Shown: positions 26,689 to 36,424 of the stretch, piece after piece
Layout of the letters: every line of letters begins with the position of its first letter
Position numbering within the stretch: position 1 is the first letter of the stretch
Assembly (NCBI GenBank): GCA_025055115.1
Contig: JANWYJ010000071.1
Coordinates: 46,359-110,358 of the forward strand
DNA: 64,000 nucleotides
Source: Gemmata sp.
GTDB taxonomy: Bacteria; Planctomycetota; Planctomycetia; Gemmatales; Gemmataceae
Reading direction: 5' to 3'
Notes under the pieces: generated by a model
What the model was told of the DNA's origin: nothing
The model's input: the letters and a program-made list of their open reading frames with translations, nothing else
The model's database searches: none
Program-made: the position numbers and the translations under genes

Positions 26689-28809
26689 TTAAGCGGGCGT
26701 TGCGGTGAGACTGGCGAACGTGCGACCCGCGCTTGCCAGGCGCTGCAAAAGTGGTGCTGGCGACCACCAAGCCCCATGCTGTTTCTCGAAGGCGCTGATC
26801 CGTTCGTAGACCGTCCGCAATCCCAGGGTATCGGCGTACCACAGGGGGCCACCGCGCCAGGCCGGAAAGCCGTAACCGTAAATCGAGATGATGTCGATAT
26901 CGCCCGGCCGCAGGGCGATACCCTCCTCGAGAATGCGGGCCCCTTCGTTGATGAGGGCGAAGATCGTGCGTTCGACAATTTCCTGCGCGGTGATGGCTCG
27001 GGGAGTGATGCCATTGGCCCGTGCGGCTTCGGCGACAAAGCGGATCGCGTCCGGGTTGGGTGTACCCACGCGGTCGGCTCCGTAGCGATACCACCCGGCC
27101 CCCGTCTTCTGGCCGAATTGGCCATGGGCGCACAGTTGGTCTTCCGCCAGAAACGGCTTGCGCCCGGTCACGGGGGGCGGCTGCTCCTGCCGCATGCGCC
27201 AGCCGATGTCCAAACCAGCCAGATCGAGGACTGCCAAGGGACCCATGGCCAGGCCGAACTCTGTCAAGGCCCCATCCACCTGGTCGATTGTGGCGCCTTC
27301 TTCGAGGAGAAATTGTGCTTCGCGGACATACGGTTCGAACATCCGATTGCCGACGAAAGCCCGGCAGTTGCCCACCACGACACCCACTTTGCCCAGCCGC
27401 TTGGCCAAATCGATCGATGTGGCGACGACCGACAGGCTCGTTTCTTTTCCGCGAACGATCTCCAGCAGCTTCATCACGTGGGCCGGGCTGAAAAAGTGAT
27501 GGCCGATCACCTGCTGGGGCCGGCGCGTGGCGGCGGCGATGGCGTCGATACTCAGCGACGATGTGTTGGTGGCCAGAATCGCCTCGGGGTGGGCCACCTG
27601 ATCGAGTTCGGCAAAGACCTGCTTTTTGAGGGCCAGATTCTCGAACACCGCTTCAACCACAATATCGGCTTCCGCGAAGCGCTCGTAGCGATGCGTTGGT
27701 TCGATGCGAGCCAGGCGTTCGTCCCTCTGTTGCGGTGTGAGTTTGCCTTTCTGCACGGTGGTGGCGTAGTTTTTGCGGATCGTGGCCATGCCACGTTCCA
27801 GTGCGGCGGCGTCCACATCCTGGAGCCACACCGGGATACCGGCATTGGCGTAGACCATCGCGATACCACAGCCCATCGTCCCGGCTCCGACGATGGCGGC
27901 GCGGCGAATCGGCCGCCGCGGCGTGTCGGGACCAACTCCGGGCACTTTGGCCGCTTCCCGCTCGGCCAAGAAGACGTGGATGAGGGCTTTGGCCTGGTCA
28001 GAAAAGAGACATTCGAGAAACAGTTGCCGTTCGCGGGCGCAGCCCTCTGCGAAGGGGAGGGTGGTGGCAGCTTCGACGGCGTCGATCGCCTTGGCGGGGG
28101 CGATCAGGTGTTTAGCGCGTTTCTGAGCCTGGGCACGGGCGAAGGCCAATAGGGGGGCGTTCACCGCGGGGGTGCCGAGTTTGTCGTGGAGATCGCGGGT
28201 GCGCCGCGGGGGGGTACCGGCGGCGAGGCACTTGTGGCAATAGGCGAGTGCGGCCGGCAACAGTTCGCCTTCGGCCAGCGCATCGAGAAGGCCGCAGGCC
28301 AACGCGTCCGGGGCGCGGATCGGCTCACCGCCAGCGCACATCTCCAGGGCTTTGGCAACGCCGACCAGGCGGGGCAGCCGCTGGGTGCCACCTGCACCGG
28401 GAATCAGCCCAATCTTCACTTCAGGTTGGCCCAGTTGGGCGTCGGGCGTGGCGATGCGGTAATGGCAGGCCATCGCGGTTTCCAGCCCGCCGCCCAGGGC
28501 CGTTCCGTGGATGGCGCAGACCACGGGTTTGGGTGAATCTTCCAGCGCAGCCAGCAGCGGGTCGATGCCGGTTTCAAAGTCGCGGGTGGTCGCCGTCACT
28601 TTGGCGAATTCTTTGATGTCGGCCCCGGCGATGAAGGTCCGCCCCGCGCCGATGAGCACCAAACCCCGCACGCTCGGATCGGCGACGAACTGTTGCACCG
28701 CCTGGCGCAGCGCTTCGGCCACCGCCGGGCTGAGGGCATTGACCGGGGGGTTGTTCACCGTGATGATGCCGATATCCCCGGCCGTTGAGGTGAGAACGAG
28801 TTCGCTCAT
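26689..28809 (-). CDS. 3-hydroxyacyl-CoA dehydrogenase / enoyl-CoA hydratase fusion (FadJ/FadB-like)
   Basis: The 706-residue bifunctional beta-oxidation enzyme has an N-terminal crotonase domain (MSELVLTSTAGDIGIITVNN, oxyanion-hole region HGTALGGGLETAMACHYRIA, PEVKIGLIPGAGGTQRLPR). The dehydrogenase NAD site follows near residue 300 (AAIVGAGTMGCGIAMVYANA), then the catalytic His region VIGHHFFSPAHVMKLLEIVRG. GGAG precedes ATG 28809. The C-terminal ends with the second 3HCDH domain (GYGFPAWRGGPLWYADTLG). It carries out hydration and oxidation, leaving thiolysis to the thiolase upstream at 32 kb. A FadJ rather than FadB assignment is uncertain. Confidence 0.94.
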   Translation of the reverse strand: MSELVLTSTAGDIGIITVNNPPVNALSPAVAEALRQAVQQFVADPSVRGLVLIGAGRTFIAGADIKEFAKVTATTRDFETGIDPLLAALEDSPKPVVCAIHGTALGGGLETAMACHYRIATPDAQLGQPEVKIGLIPGAGGTQRLPRLVGVAKALEMCAGGEPIRAPDALACGLLDALAEGELLPAALAYCHKCLAAGTPPRRTRDLHDKLGTPAVNAPLLAFARAQAQKRAKHLIAPAKAIDAVEAATTLPFAEGCARERQLFLECLFSDQAKALIHVFLAEREAAKVPGVGPDTPRRPIRRAAIVGAGTMGCGIAMVYANAGIPVWLQDVDAAALERGMATIRKNYATTVQKGKLTPQQRDERLARIEPTHRYERFAEADIVVEAVFENLALKKQVFAELDQVAHPEAILATNTSSLSIDAIAAATRRPQQVIGHHFFSPAHVMKLLEIVRGKETSLSVVATSIDLAKRLGKVGVVVGNCRAFVGNRMFEPYVREAQFLLEEGATIDQVDGALTEFGLAMGPLAVLDLAGLDIGWRMRQEQPPPVTGRKPFLAEDQLCAHGQFGQKTGAGWYRYGADRVGTPNPDAIRFVAEAARANGITPRAITAQEIVERTIFALINEGARILEEGIALRPGDIDIISIYGYGFPAWRGGPLWYADTLGLRTVYERISAFEKQHGAWWSPAPLLQRLASAGRTFASLTATPA

Positions 28810-28892
28810 GGTTGGTCGCTCCGTGGGCGTGGAGAGAGGGCGGGTCACTGCGGCCGTCGAGACGAAGGAAGTCGCTTGCTGCTGGGGGCGGT

Positions 28893-30653
28893 TCACTTCG
28901 GACGGCGGCCCAGGCGGCTGATTTCGTCATCCCCCGGCAACCCGAACGAGATTATCACCCCGTGCGGTTGATGGGGGAAGAGGGTGAAATCCCCGGCTGA
29001 GCTGAACAACACGTTGCCTGTGCCCACATAGACGCGGCCGCGCGATACCGCCGGCCCCGACCACACCGGTCCGATGGCAATTTCCTTCAACAACTGGCCA
29101 CGGCTGGCATCGAGAACCACCAGCTTCTGACTGATGGTGGTGGTGAAGTAGACCACCCCGTTGGCCACCGCGACGCCCGAGGCGACCGGATCGCCGCATT
29201 CTTTGACCAACAGCCGCAGTCCGCGCCCCGCGGGCACGGTTTTCGGCCGTTCGTGTCGCCAGTGTTCACAGCGCGTATCGCCGCTGAGGCACACCACGCG
29301 GCCGGCTGTGGGCGGGGCCAAACTGGCCGCTTCGGATTCTTGCGTGCCCAGAAGAATCGCATCAAGACCGTTGGTGAAGACGCAACGGCCATCGGTGGCG
29401 CAGCCAGTTTGCAATCCGCCCAAAGGGCCAGGTAACGCCAGGGTGCGGCGATCCGGGGGCGGATCAAGGGGTAGCTTCGGTGGGCCACGGTAAATCGGCG
29501 TGTGTGCGAGAATGGCCCCGGTTTTCGCATGCAACACATAGAAACCGCCGTTTTTGCAACCAGCCCCCACCACGCGCACGGCTTGGCCGTCGCGGGTGAT
29601 CGTGTAAACTTTGGGGGTATCGCCGATGGATTGATCGAGATAGCGGCCCGTCTGCGGATCGTAACCGCGCATGCCGCGATGCCAGATGTCGCCGCGGTTG
29701 ATGGGCGTGACCCATTTCTCCTGGCCGCTGGCGGCGTCGATGGCGATGATGGCACAGCCGTAGTCGGTATCGAGCCGCGGATTGTCTGGGGTCGGCCGGC
29801 GGGGCGAATTGTGCGTATCGGTGCCGAAGAAAAGGGTGTTGCTTTCGGCATCGTATGACGGCGTGGACCAGACGGTGCTCGTGGATGGGCCGAAGTGGAA
29901 AACGTGCTCGCCCCAGGCGTCGCGGATCGTGAGGGGGGGATCGAGTGGCTCCGGTTTCGGCCCCACATCGTACTTCCACATCACCTGACCGCTGCGCGGA
30001 TCAACGGCGACCACAAAGCCACGCCCGGTGCAGCCCTTGTATCCCTTTTTGTGTGCGTACCATTGTTCGAAGGCCCCCCCGGCGAAGATGATTTTCCCAT
30101 CGGCCAGAATGGGCGAGGCGAACGATCCATTGAGCGGGTGGGGATTGGGGAAGGGGGGGGCACGCGTATCGACCTTCCACTTCTCCCGGCCCGTTTGGCG
30201 ATCAAGGCCATACAAATAGCCAGCCAGATCGGCACAATAGACGCCATCGTCGGTGACAAGGACCGAACCGTAGACACCAGGCGATTGCTCTTCGGCAGGT
30301 ACATCGAGTTTCTTGTTGGCAGGCCGCGGTGTGAGCCGGTACGACCATTCCAACTGTCCGTCGGGCGTCAGTTTGTAGACGGTCGGCTCGGTTGCGGTGG
30401 CAAAATAGACGCAGCCAGCGACCACCACCGGCGTGCCGTGAACGACCCCGATCGTGCGCGAGGTATCGCGAGCCGGGAAACGCCATTTCTCTTCGAGCTG
30501 GGCAACATTGGCCGCGCTGAGGTGTTTCTCCGCGGTGTTGCAGCGCCAACCCGAGACCGTACCGTTGTACGACGACCAATCCGCCGGTTCGGCCGCTGGG
30601 CTAGCCAGCGCTGCCAGAGGGATCGTCACAACGGTCAGAACTAATCGTACCAT
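28893..30653 (-). CDS. Exported PQQ-type beta-propeller protein (alcohol-dehydrogenase-like)
   Basis: The 586-residue protein has a signal peptide (MVRLVLTVVTIPLAALASPA) and then repeated propeller blades of the quinoprotein type, each with a G-x-x-W/Y-A-like motif such as YLYGLDRQTGREKWKVDT, VVAVDPRSGQVMWKYD and IAIDAASGQEKWVTP. Several residues resemble PQQ-dependent dehydrogenases (HRGMRGYDPQTGRYLDQ), but I cannot confirm the calcium/PQQ site, and the vicinal disulfide of methanol dehydrogenases is not seen. It may be an enzyme or a structural propeller. It sits between fadJ-like and thiolase genes on the same strand. Confidence 0.8.
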   Translation of the reverse strand: MVRLVLTVVTIPLAALASPAAEPADWSSYNGTVSGWRCNTAEKHLSAANVAQLEEKWRFPARDTSRTIGVVHGTPVVVAGCVYFATATEPTVYKLTPDGQLEWSYRLTPRPANKKLDVPAEEQSPGVYGSVLVTDDGVYCADLAGYLYGLDRQTGREKWKVDTRAPPFPNPHPLNGSFASPILADGKIIFAGGAFEQWYAHKKGYKGCTGRGFVVAVDPRSGQVMWKYDVGPKPEPLDPPLTIRDAWGEHVFHFGPSTSTVWSTPSYDAESNTLFFGTDTHNSPRRPTPDNPRLDTDYGCAIIAIDAASGQEKWVTPINRGDIWHRGMRGYDPQTGRYLDQSIGDTPKVYTITRDGQAVRVVGAGCKNGGFYVLHAKTGAILAHTPIYRGPPKLPLDPPPDRRTLALPGPLGGLQTGCATDGRCVFTNGLDAILLGTQESEAASLAPPTAGRVVCLSGDTRCEHWRHERPKTVPAGRGLRLLVKECGDPVASGVAVANGVVYFTTTISQKLVVLDASRGQLLKEIAIGPVWSGPAVSRGRVYVGTGNVLFSSAGDFTLFPHQPHGVIISFGLPGDDEISRLGRRPK

Positions 30654-30849
30654 ACCACGAATTCCTGGTGGGTGGTGGGCCAGGCCCGTGTCGAAGGTCG
30701 TGGCTCCCGGGGTTTTATCCCAGTTTGTGCCGGTGGACCTTCGGCCCGGCCGTAGCTTGCCGGCATTCGCGGACCCGCATGGCTCGTTGACCGACATCCG
30801 CAGCGTTGGCTCCCGCCGGTCCCGGGCCGTCATCGCCTGTGGACAGGCC

Positions 30850-32037
30850 TCAGAGCCGTTCGAACAGCGCTGCAGCGCCTTGGCCGCCGCCCACGCACAT
30901 GGTCACCACCCCATAGCGGGTTTTCCGGCGGTGCATTTCCTGGATGATCGTACCGACAAGGCGTGCGCCGGTCATGCCGAAAGGGTGGCCGAGGGCAATC
31001 GCGCCACCATTGACGTTGAGTTTCTCGGGGTCGATGCCGAGCCGATCGCGGCAGTAGAGCACTTGCACCGCGAAGGCCTCGTTCAGTTCCCACAAGCCAA
31101 TATCGTCGACCGTCAGGCCGTGGTGCCGCAGCAGTTTCGGCACCGCGAAAACGGGGCCGATGCCCATTTCGTCCGGTTCACAGCCAGCAACCGCGAAGCC
31201 ACGGAAGGCTGCTTTCGGGGTGATACCCAGTTGTTCGGCGCGTTGCCGCGACATGAGCAGCGCCACCGCAGCACCATCCGCCAGTTGCGAGGAATTCCCG
31301 GCGGTCACGGTCCCCTGCCCGCTCTGGGGGTCGAAATACGGTTTGAGAGCCTGCAACCCCTCCAAGGTCGTATCCGGACGGTTGCATTCATCGCGATCGA
31401 CAACAACTTCTTCCCGGCCTACGATCTGTCCGGTGGACTTATCGACAATACCGCGGACAACCCGCAGCGGGGCGATTTCCGCGGTGAAAACACCCGCGTG
31501 CTGCGCCCGGGCGGTGCGTTGTTGGCTGGCCAGGGCGTATTCGTCTTGCGCGCGGCGGCTGATCTTGTAGCGCTTGGCGATCACCTCGGCCGTTTCGCCC
31601 ATCACCATGTACACGCCGGGGTATTTCTCCTGCACCCATGGGTTGGGGTCGCGTTTGGCGTTGGCGCAGGCCGTGATGCTCTCCACCCCGCCGCCGAGGG
31701 CCGCTTCCGCGCCTTCGTGCACAATGGCGTAGGCGGCCATCACAATCGCTTGCAAACCGGACGCACAGAAGCGGTTGACCGTGGCCGCGGCAACCGTCAC
31801 CGGCAACCCGGCGCGCAGCGCGGCGATCCGGGCCACATTATCTCCTTGCGCACCCTCGGGAAAGCCGCAGCCGAGGAAGACATCGTCGATTTCCGCGGGG
31901 TGCAATTCCGGCACTTGCCGCAGGACGTCGGCCATGCAGTGCGCCGCCAGATCGTCGGGCCGAGTCAGGTTGAAGGAACCGCGGAACGACTTGGCCAGGG
32001 GCGTTCGCGAACTCGCCACAATCACCGCTTCACGCAT
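30850..32037 (-). CDS. Acetyl-CoA C-acyltransferase (thiolase)
   Basis: The 395-residue enzyme cleaves 3-ketoacyl-CoA or condenses two acetyl-CoA. The nucleophile Cys is in [18 protein letters not shown], the His in [17 protein letters not shown] and the second Cys in [20 protein letters not shown] 32037 has GGAGG 8 nt upstream. The gene starts the leftward acyl-CoA block. The thiolase and the ADP-forming synthetase are transcribed divergently from a shared 381-bp region with tandem operator-like repeats. Confidence 0.95.
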   Translation of the reverse strand: MREAVIVASSRTPLAKSFRGSFNLTRPDDLAAHCMADVLRQVPELHPAEIDDVFLGCGFPEGAQGDNVARIAALRAGLPVTVAAATVNRFCASGLQAIVMAAYAIVHEGAEAALGGGVESITACANAKRDPNPWVQEKYPGVYMVMGETAEVIAKRYKISRRAQDEYALASQQRTARAQHAGVFTAEIAPLRVVRGIVDKSTGQIVGREEVVVDRDECNRPDTTLEGLQALKPYFDPQSGQGTVTAGNSSQLADGAAVALLMSRQRAEQLGITPKAAFRGFAVAGCEPDEMGIGPVFAVPKLLRHHGLTVDDIGLWELNEAFAVQVLYCRDRLGIDPEKLNVNGGAIALGHPFGMTGARLVGTIIQEMHRRKTRYGVVTMCVGGGQGAAALFERL

Positions 32038-32418
32038 GGGAGAGCCTCCGCCGCGACATGTTCGAGAACGTGAGCGTGGGTCTAAGCGGCCGCGTGAGTG
32101 GACGAAGAGCCACCGCAAGGTCACTCTGTCCACTTCTCCCATCGTAACCGATACCCGGCGAATGCGAAACCCACGCGCCAAGGAATTGCCGGCAGGACCA
32201 GTCCGAATCCTGTACAGTTTCTGTACCGTGGACCACCCACGATGGGATGTTCTCCCACCGAAATGGGATGTACTCCCACCGAAGAGGTTCCTGATCTTCG
32301 GCAAACAGCCCCATCACAGCGCATGGGATGGATGAGCCAGAACGGCGGTCGCCGCTCCGACCCGAGGCGCCGGATTTTGGCACGAAGCGTGCAGCCACCC
32401 TCCTTCCGGAGGACAACC
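32038..32418. other. Shared divergent control region of thiolase and ADP-forming synthetase
   Basis: This 381-bp region contains a 7-bp inverted repeat AGTGGAC/GTCCACT (32097-32103 and 32128-32134), the palindrome-containing TGTACAGTTTCTGTAC near 32210-32225, and the 21-bp tandem at 32242-32283. It has no supported open frame. Its density of symmetric motifs suggests regulated divergent transcription. Confidence 0.55.
32242..32283. promoter_or_regulatory. Two tandem 21-bp operator-like repeats
   Basis: ATGGGATGTTCTCCCACCGA is followed directly by a copy with one change in the centre (TTC to TAC), period 21. Each unit carries the dyad TGGGA-5 nt-TCCCA (32243-32257 and 32264-32278). Units spaced by exactly two helical turns, in a divergent promoter region, are what paired binding sites for a dimeric repressor or activator look like. 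The regulator is unknown. Confidence 0.6.
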
Positions 32419-34578
32419 ATGACCACACCTCTCACGCCCGTGGCTTCGGCGACGTCGATGGTGCCATTTTTTCGCCCCCAGGCGGTGGCGATCGTCGGGG
32501 CATCGCGTGATCCGGACAGTATTGGCCAGCGGATTCTCACCGGGCTACTGCAAGCGGGCTTTCGCGGGCCGGTGTATCCGGTCAATCCCCAGGCCCAGAC
32601 CATCGCGGGGCTACCGGCTTATCCGTCGTTGCGCGCGGTCCCCGGCCCGGTTGATCTGGCGGTGATTGTGGTGCCGGCACCGCGGGTGCTGGAGGTGGTG
32701 GATGATTGCGCGGCCCATGGAGTGCGGGCGATTGTGGTCATTTCCGCCGGTTTTGCCGAAGTCGGGGGGGAGGGCGTTGCTCGGCAAGCGGCGCTAGTCG
32801 CGAAGGTGCGTGCGGCGGGTCTGCGCATGATCGGCCCCAATTGCTTGGGGCTTCTCAACACTGATCCAGCGGTGCGGTTGAATGCGTCGTTTGCGCCCTT
32901 TTTCCCGCCAGCGGGGCGGGTGGCGATGTCGTCGCAAAGTGGTGCGGTTGGGCTGGCGGCTCTGTGTGCTGCACCGCGCTACGGCATTGGCTTTTCCACC
33001 TTTGTGAGTGTGGGTAATAAAGCCGATGTCTCTGGCAACGACCTGCTCGGGTACTGGGAAACCGACCCCCACACCGACGTGATCCTGCTGTATTTGGAAT
33101 CCTTCGGCAACCCCCGGCGCTTCTCGCCCATTGCTCGGCGGGTGGGGCGGAGGAAACCGATCGTGGTTTTGCACAGCGGCTTGACCCGCGCCGGTGGGCG
33201 GGCCGCGGGTTCGCACACCGCGGCGCTGGCGACCAACGCGGTCGCCGCCGACGCCCTCTTCCGACAAACGGGCGTGGTTCGCGCGGCCACACTCGAAGAC
33301 ATGTTCCATCTGGCCCTGGCCTTCAGCTGTCAGAAACCACCGCAAGGGCCGCGTGTGGCGATTGTGACGAATGCTGGCGGGCCGGGCATTCTCAGTGCCG
33401 ATGCCTGCGAAGCGAGTGGATTGAGTGTTCCGGAAGCTTCAGCCGCGCTGCAAGCCCACTTGCGGCAACGGCTGCCCAGTGCCGCGAGTGTGCGCAATCC
33501 CATCGACCTCATCGCCGCTGCCAAGCCCGACGCCTACCACCACGCCATCGCAGCGATGTTGACCTCGGGCGAATACGATGCCCTGGTGGTGCTTCACACC
33601 GATGTCGGTTTGGCACCCGTTGCCGAGGTCGAAGGGGCGATCGCCGCCGGGCTGACGGCGGCCCGTCATGCGGGGGTGACGGAAGCGCCGGTACTGGCGT
33701 GTGTTCTCAGCCACGAGCCGCATTCGCCCCACATCGACTGTGGCCAGGAACGGATTCCGTGTTATCCATTCCCCGAAATACCAGGGCGGGTGTTGGGCCA
33801 ACTGGCCGCCTACGGTCGCTGGCGGGCGCAAGCGCCGGGCGAAGACCGTTCTTTCCCCGATAGCGATTTCCTGACAGCCCAGCGCATCGGTCAACAAAAT
33901 GCCCACCGCGGTGGGGGGTGGCTGGCCGCCGACGACGTCCGCACCCTTCTTCGCGCCGCTGGGCTGAAGCTGGCGCCGGATGTGTTCGCCCGCACCGCCG
34001 ACGAGGCTGCTGCCGCCGCCGCCCGCTTGGGCTTCCCGGTCGCGGTCAAACTGGCGTCGCGCCGGTTTGTCCATAAAAGTGAGGTCGGCGGGGTGAAACT
34101 GGGGCTGAGCGACGAAGCCGCCGTCCGTCACGCGTTCACCGAGATTCGCCAGGCGGTGGAACGCACCGGCGCAGCCGAGGCCATGGATGGCGTTCTCGTG
34201 CAGCCCATGCTCCGCCGCGGTGTGGAGGTCATGGCCGGGGTGACGCAAGACCCGCTCTTTGGCCCCCTCATCGCCTTCGGGCTGGGCGGCATCTATGTGG
34301 AAGTGCTGGCCGACGTCGTCTTCCGTGTCGCCCCTCTCACCGATCGGGACGCCCAGGACATGGTTCGCGGCATTCGTGGCTTCCGCTTGCTCGAAGGTTA
34401 TCGCGGTCATCCGCCAGCCGACCTGGCCGCCCTCGAAGAAACGTTGCTGCGCTTGTCCCGCCTGGCGGAACAGGTTCCCGAAATCACGGAGATCGACCTG
34501 AACCCGATTTTTGTCTACCCGCCAGGCGAAGGCTACTGCATCGCCGATGCCCGCGTTCGTGTCCGCAGCGCGTGGTGA
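32419..34578 (+). CDS. ADP-forming acyl-CoA (acetyl-CoA) synthetase, fused alpha-beta form
   Basis: The 719-residue protein carries, in order, a CoA-binding Rossmann domain (VAIVGASRDPDSIGQRILTG), succinyl-CoA-synthetase-like ligase domains with the phosphohistidine segment GGRAAGSHTAALATNA, and a C-terminal ATP-grasp domain (FPVAVKLASRRFVHKSEVGG). The enzyme class converts acyl-CoA, ADP and phosphate to acid, CoA and ATP, or the reverse. ATG 32419 has GGAGG 6 nt upstream. It is common in archaea and some bacteria; here it could recover ATP from acyl-CoA made by the leftward acyl-CoA block. Confidence 0.93.
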   Translation: MTTPLTPVASATSMVPFFRPQAVAIVGASRDPDSIGQRILTGLLQAGFRGPVYPVNPQAQTIAGLPAYPSLRAVPGPVDLAVIVVPAPRVLEVVDDCAAHGVRAIVVISAGFAEVGGEGVARQAALVAKVRAAGLRMIGPNCLGLLNTDPAVRLNASFAPFFPPAGRVAMSSQSGAVGLAALCAAPRYGIGFSTFVSVGNKADVSGNDLLGYWETDPHTDVILLYLESFGNPRRFSPIARRVGRRKPIVVLHSGLTRAGGRAAGSHTAALATNAVAADALFRQTGVVRAATLEDMFHLALAFSCQKPPQGPRVAIVTNAGGPGILSADACEASGLSVPEASAALQAHLRQRLPSAASVRNPIDLIAAAKPDAYHHAIAAMLTSGEYDALVVLHTDVGLAPVAEVEGAIAAGLTAARHAGVTEAPVLACVLSHEPHSPHIDCGQERIPCYPFPEIPGRVLGQLAAYGRWRAQAPGEDRSFPDSDFLTAQRIGQQNAHRGGGWLAADDVRTLLRAAGLKLAPDVFARTADEAAAAAARLGFPVAVKLASRRFVHKSEVGGVKLGLSDEAAVRHAFTEIRQAVERTGAAEAMDGVLVQPMLRRGVEVMAGVTQDPLFGPLIAFGLGGIYVEVLADVVFRVAPLTDRDAQDMVRGIRGFRLLEGYRGHPPADLAALEETLLRLSRLAEQVPEITEIDLNPIFVYPPGEGYCIADARVRVRSAW

Positions 34579-34582
34579 TGGT

Positions 34583-34625
34583 CACGACGGTGTGCGATTT
34601 TGACACATCGGTTGTATCCGTCGTG
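34583..34625. terminator. 8-bp inverted repeat after the ADP-forming synthetase
   Basis: CACGACGG (34583-34590) pairs perfectly with CCGTCGTG (34618-34625), starting 5 bp after the stop codon. There is no T-run. It is a plausible transcript-end stem-loop. Confidence 0.4.
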
Positions 34626-34756
34626 GCACGATGCGGCACAACCAACAGAGGCACAGGGGCCGCAACCGCGGGATCATGTACGGCGGCCACGCGGCACGAC
34701 CTTTGCCCCCCGCGGAATGGTCCCTGTCCTCCCATTGACGCACTGGAGACGATGCC

Positions 34757-35002
34757 ATGACCGCAACGCCCCCCTCGACCCCCACCACCCAAGGTTGCGA
34801 TTTCGGGCCGTTAGTAGCGGAAATTCTCAATCGCTATCGATCGGATCTGCAAACTCTGACCATCGAAGCGGTGGAAGCGGGGCTGATTCTCCGTGGGGTG
34901 GCATTCAGTTACTACGGCAAGCAGATGGCCTTGCACGAAGTGAGCCGATGGTGCGACCAGCCAGTGGTGGGGAACTTTATCGAAGTTCGCTCGCGGTGGT
35001 AG
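34757..35002 (+). CDS. Small hypothetical protein, 81 aa, possibly BON-like
   Basis: The protein reads MTATPPSTPTTQGCDFGPLV then a helix-strand-strand-helix-strand pattern (LTIEAVEAGLILRGVAFSYYGKQ, MALHEVSRWCDQPVVGNFIEV). That pattern resembles single BON-like domains frequent in planctomycetes, but the match is by eye only. GGAGA lies 7 nt upstream of the ATG. It has no export signal. It sits between the acyl-CoA synthetase and the convergent hydrogenase operon. Confidence 0.65.
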   Translation: MTATPPSTPTTQGCDFGPLVAEILNRYRSDLQTLTIEAVEAGLILRGVAFSYYGKQMALHEVSRWCDQPVVGNFIEVRSRW

Positions 35003-35018
35003 GAGGGATTCCGGCTCT

Positions 35019-35133
35019 CGCCGTGCGATTTTCGCGCGCAGCAGAGGTGTTCGTAATATCATTATAGTGTTCGTGATATCATTACTCGGCGATGGGGGAT
35101 TCGGTTTATTGCCGTTCGATTTTCACGCGCAGG
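35019..35133. repeat. Degenerate copy of the hydrogenase large-subunit gene end
   Basis: The last codons of the hydrogenase gene (reverse strand, 35109-35133, encoding RVKIERQ) resemble 35018-35043, where the same frame reads RAKIARR without a stop. About 20 of 25 bases match, offset 91. The region in between carries a separate 20-bp tandem repeat. Confidence 0.55.
35047..35086. repeat. 20-bp tandem repeat, AT-rich
   Basis: GTGTTCGTAATATCATTATA (35047-35066) is followed by GTGTTCGTGATATCATTACT (35067-35086), 17 of 20 identical. It lies 20 bp downstream of the hydrogenase operon's last stop codon and is much AT-richer than its surroundings. Confidence 0.85.
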
Positions 35134-36404
35134 AAGTGCGTCGCGCAGCTGATGCAGGGGTCGTAATTGCGAATCAAGTGCTCGCAGTGGCGGGCGATCT
35201 GAGAATCGTCCGCATGAAGTAGGCGCGGTAAGAAGGCGGCCAAGTCGTGTTCGATCTGCCGCTGATTCTGCGCGGTCGGTGGGACAATCTTCGCGGCGGC
35301 AATCAGGCCGTCGTCGCCGATGCGGAAGCGATGGTAGAGCAGCCCGCGGGGGGCTTCGGTGGCGTGGCAGCCTTCGCCTGGGCGCAGTTGCGGTTCGCTG
35401 CGCGGTGGTTGCGGCTCGACATGGTAGGTTTCCGCCAGGCGGATCGCTTCGTCAAACGCGGTGATCATCTCCAACGACCGGGCCAGGATGCTTTGGAAGC
35501 TATTGCGGCATGGCCAGGCCATCCGGGCCGCTTCCGCTTCCCGGCGCGCGGTGGGCGATAGTTGATCGAAACAGAGATTGACGCGGGCTAGCGGACCCAC
35601 CAGATAGGGCGTTGCCTCCGGCAGCTTCACACTCTGCAACGCGGTGGTGTGAGGTTCGTGCCGTTCGGTGAAATGCGTTTCGTACTCTTCCGGGGCAATG
35701 TTCAAGCCGCGGCTGGAGACAATATTCCCGTGGTTCATCGGGTATTCGTCGGCATGGTGCAGGCTGACCATGTCGTAATCGATATCCAGATGGGGGAAGT
35801 CGAAGGTTGTGGCCCAGCGGAACGTTTCGACGGCGGCTTGCCGCCCCCACCGCAAATCGGGCAGAAGGGCCTGGATATCGGCAACGCGCGGTGCTCGGTA
35901 AAAGCCGCCGACGGTCACGTTGATGGGATGCACCGCCCGCCCGCCGAGAACTTCCAGAATGCGGTTGCCGATTTTCTTCATGCGCAAGCCGCGTTCCACG
36001 GCATCGCGATAGCGCGCGGCCATAGCGATACCACTGTCAAAACCCAGAAAATCCGGGGCGTGCAGCATGTAGACGTGCAGTGCGTGGCTTTCGATCCACT
36101 CGCCGCAGTATAACAACCGGCGCAGCTGCTGCACTCCGGGCGGCAGGGTCAGCCCCAGCGCCTTCTCCAGGGCATGCGCGGCACTCATCTGGTAGGCCAC
36201 GGGGCAGATGCCGCAGATGCGGGCGACGATGTCGGTCACCTCCCGCACCGCTCGGCCGCGGAGAAACGCCTCGAAGAATCGCGGCGGCTCGTAGATATTC
36301 AGTTCGGCGGCGATCACCTGGCCATCGCGCACCACCACGGTGAGGGCACCTTCGCCTTCCACGCGGGTGAGGGCATCGACACGGATTGTTCGGGATTCCG
36401 CCAT
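35106..36404 (-). CDS. [NiFe] hydrogenase large (alpha) subunit, group 3b type
   Basis: The 432-residue subunit binds the Ni-Fe active site. The N-terminal Cys pair is in ARICGICPVAYQMS and the C-terminal pair in YDPCISCATHFLRVK, giving the four Ni-ligating cysteines. After the His following the last Cys there is a short tail of 9 residues, which a maturation protease would remove; such a protease gene is in this operon. TRVEGEGALTVVV at the N-terminus is typical of bidirectional NAD(P)-linked group 3 enzymes. The gene is last in a unit with delta, gamma and beta subunits. Confidence 0.93.
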   Translation of the reverse strand: MAESRTIRVDALTRVEGEGALTVVVRDGQVIAAELNIYEPPRFFEAFLRGRAVREVTDIVARICGICPVAYQMSAAHALEKALGLTLPPGVQQLRRLLYCGEWIESHALHVYMLHAPDFLGFDSGIAMAARYRDAVERGLRMKKIGNRILEVLGGRAVHPINVTVGGFYRAPRVADIQALLPDLRWGRQAAVETFRWATTFDFPHLDIDYDMVSLHHADEYPMNHGNIVSSRGLNIAPEEYETHFTERHEPHTTALQSVKLPEATPYLVGPLARVNLCFDQLSPTARREAEAARMAWPCRNSFQSILARSLEMITAFDEAIRLAETYHVEPQPPRSEPQLRPGEGCHATEAPRGLLYHRFRIGDDGLIAAAKIVPPTAQNQRQIEHDLAAFLPRLLHADDSQIARHCEHLIRNYDPCISCATHFLRVKIERQ

Positions 36405-36424
36405 AGACGCGTTCCTGTGGCTCG

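Noticed and set aside
26665..28152. A rightward open frame of 495 codons opposite the FadJ-like gene
   Set aside because: Antisense of an unambiguous fusion enzyme; no domain in its translation.
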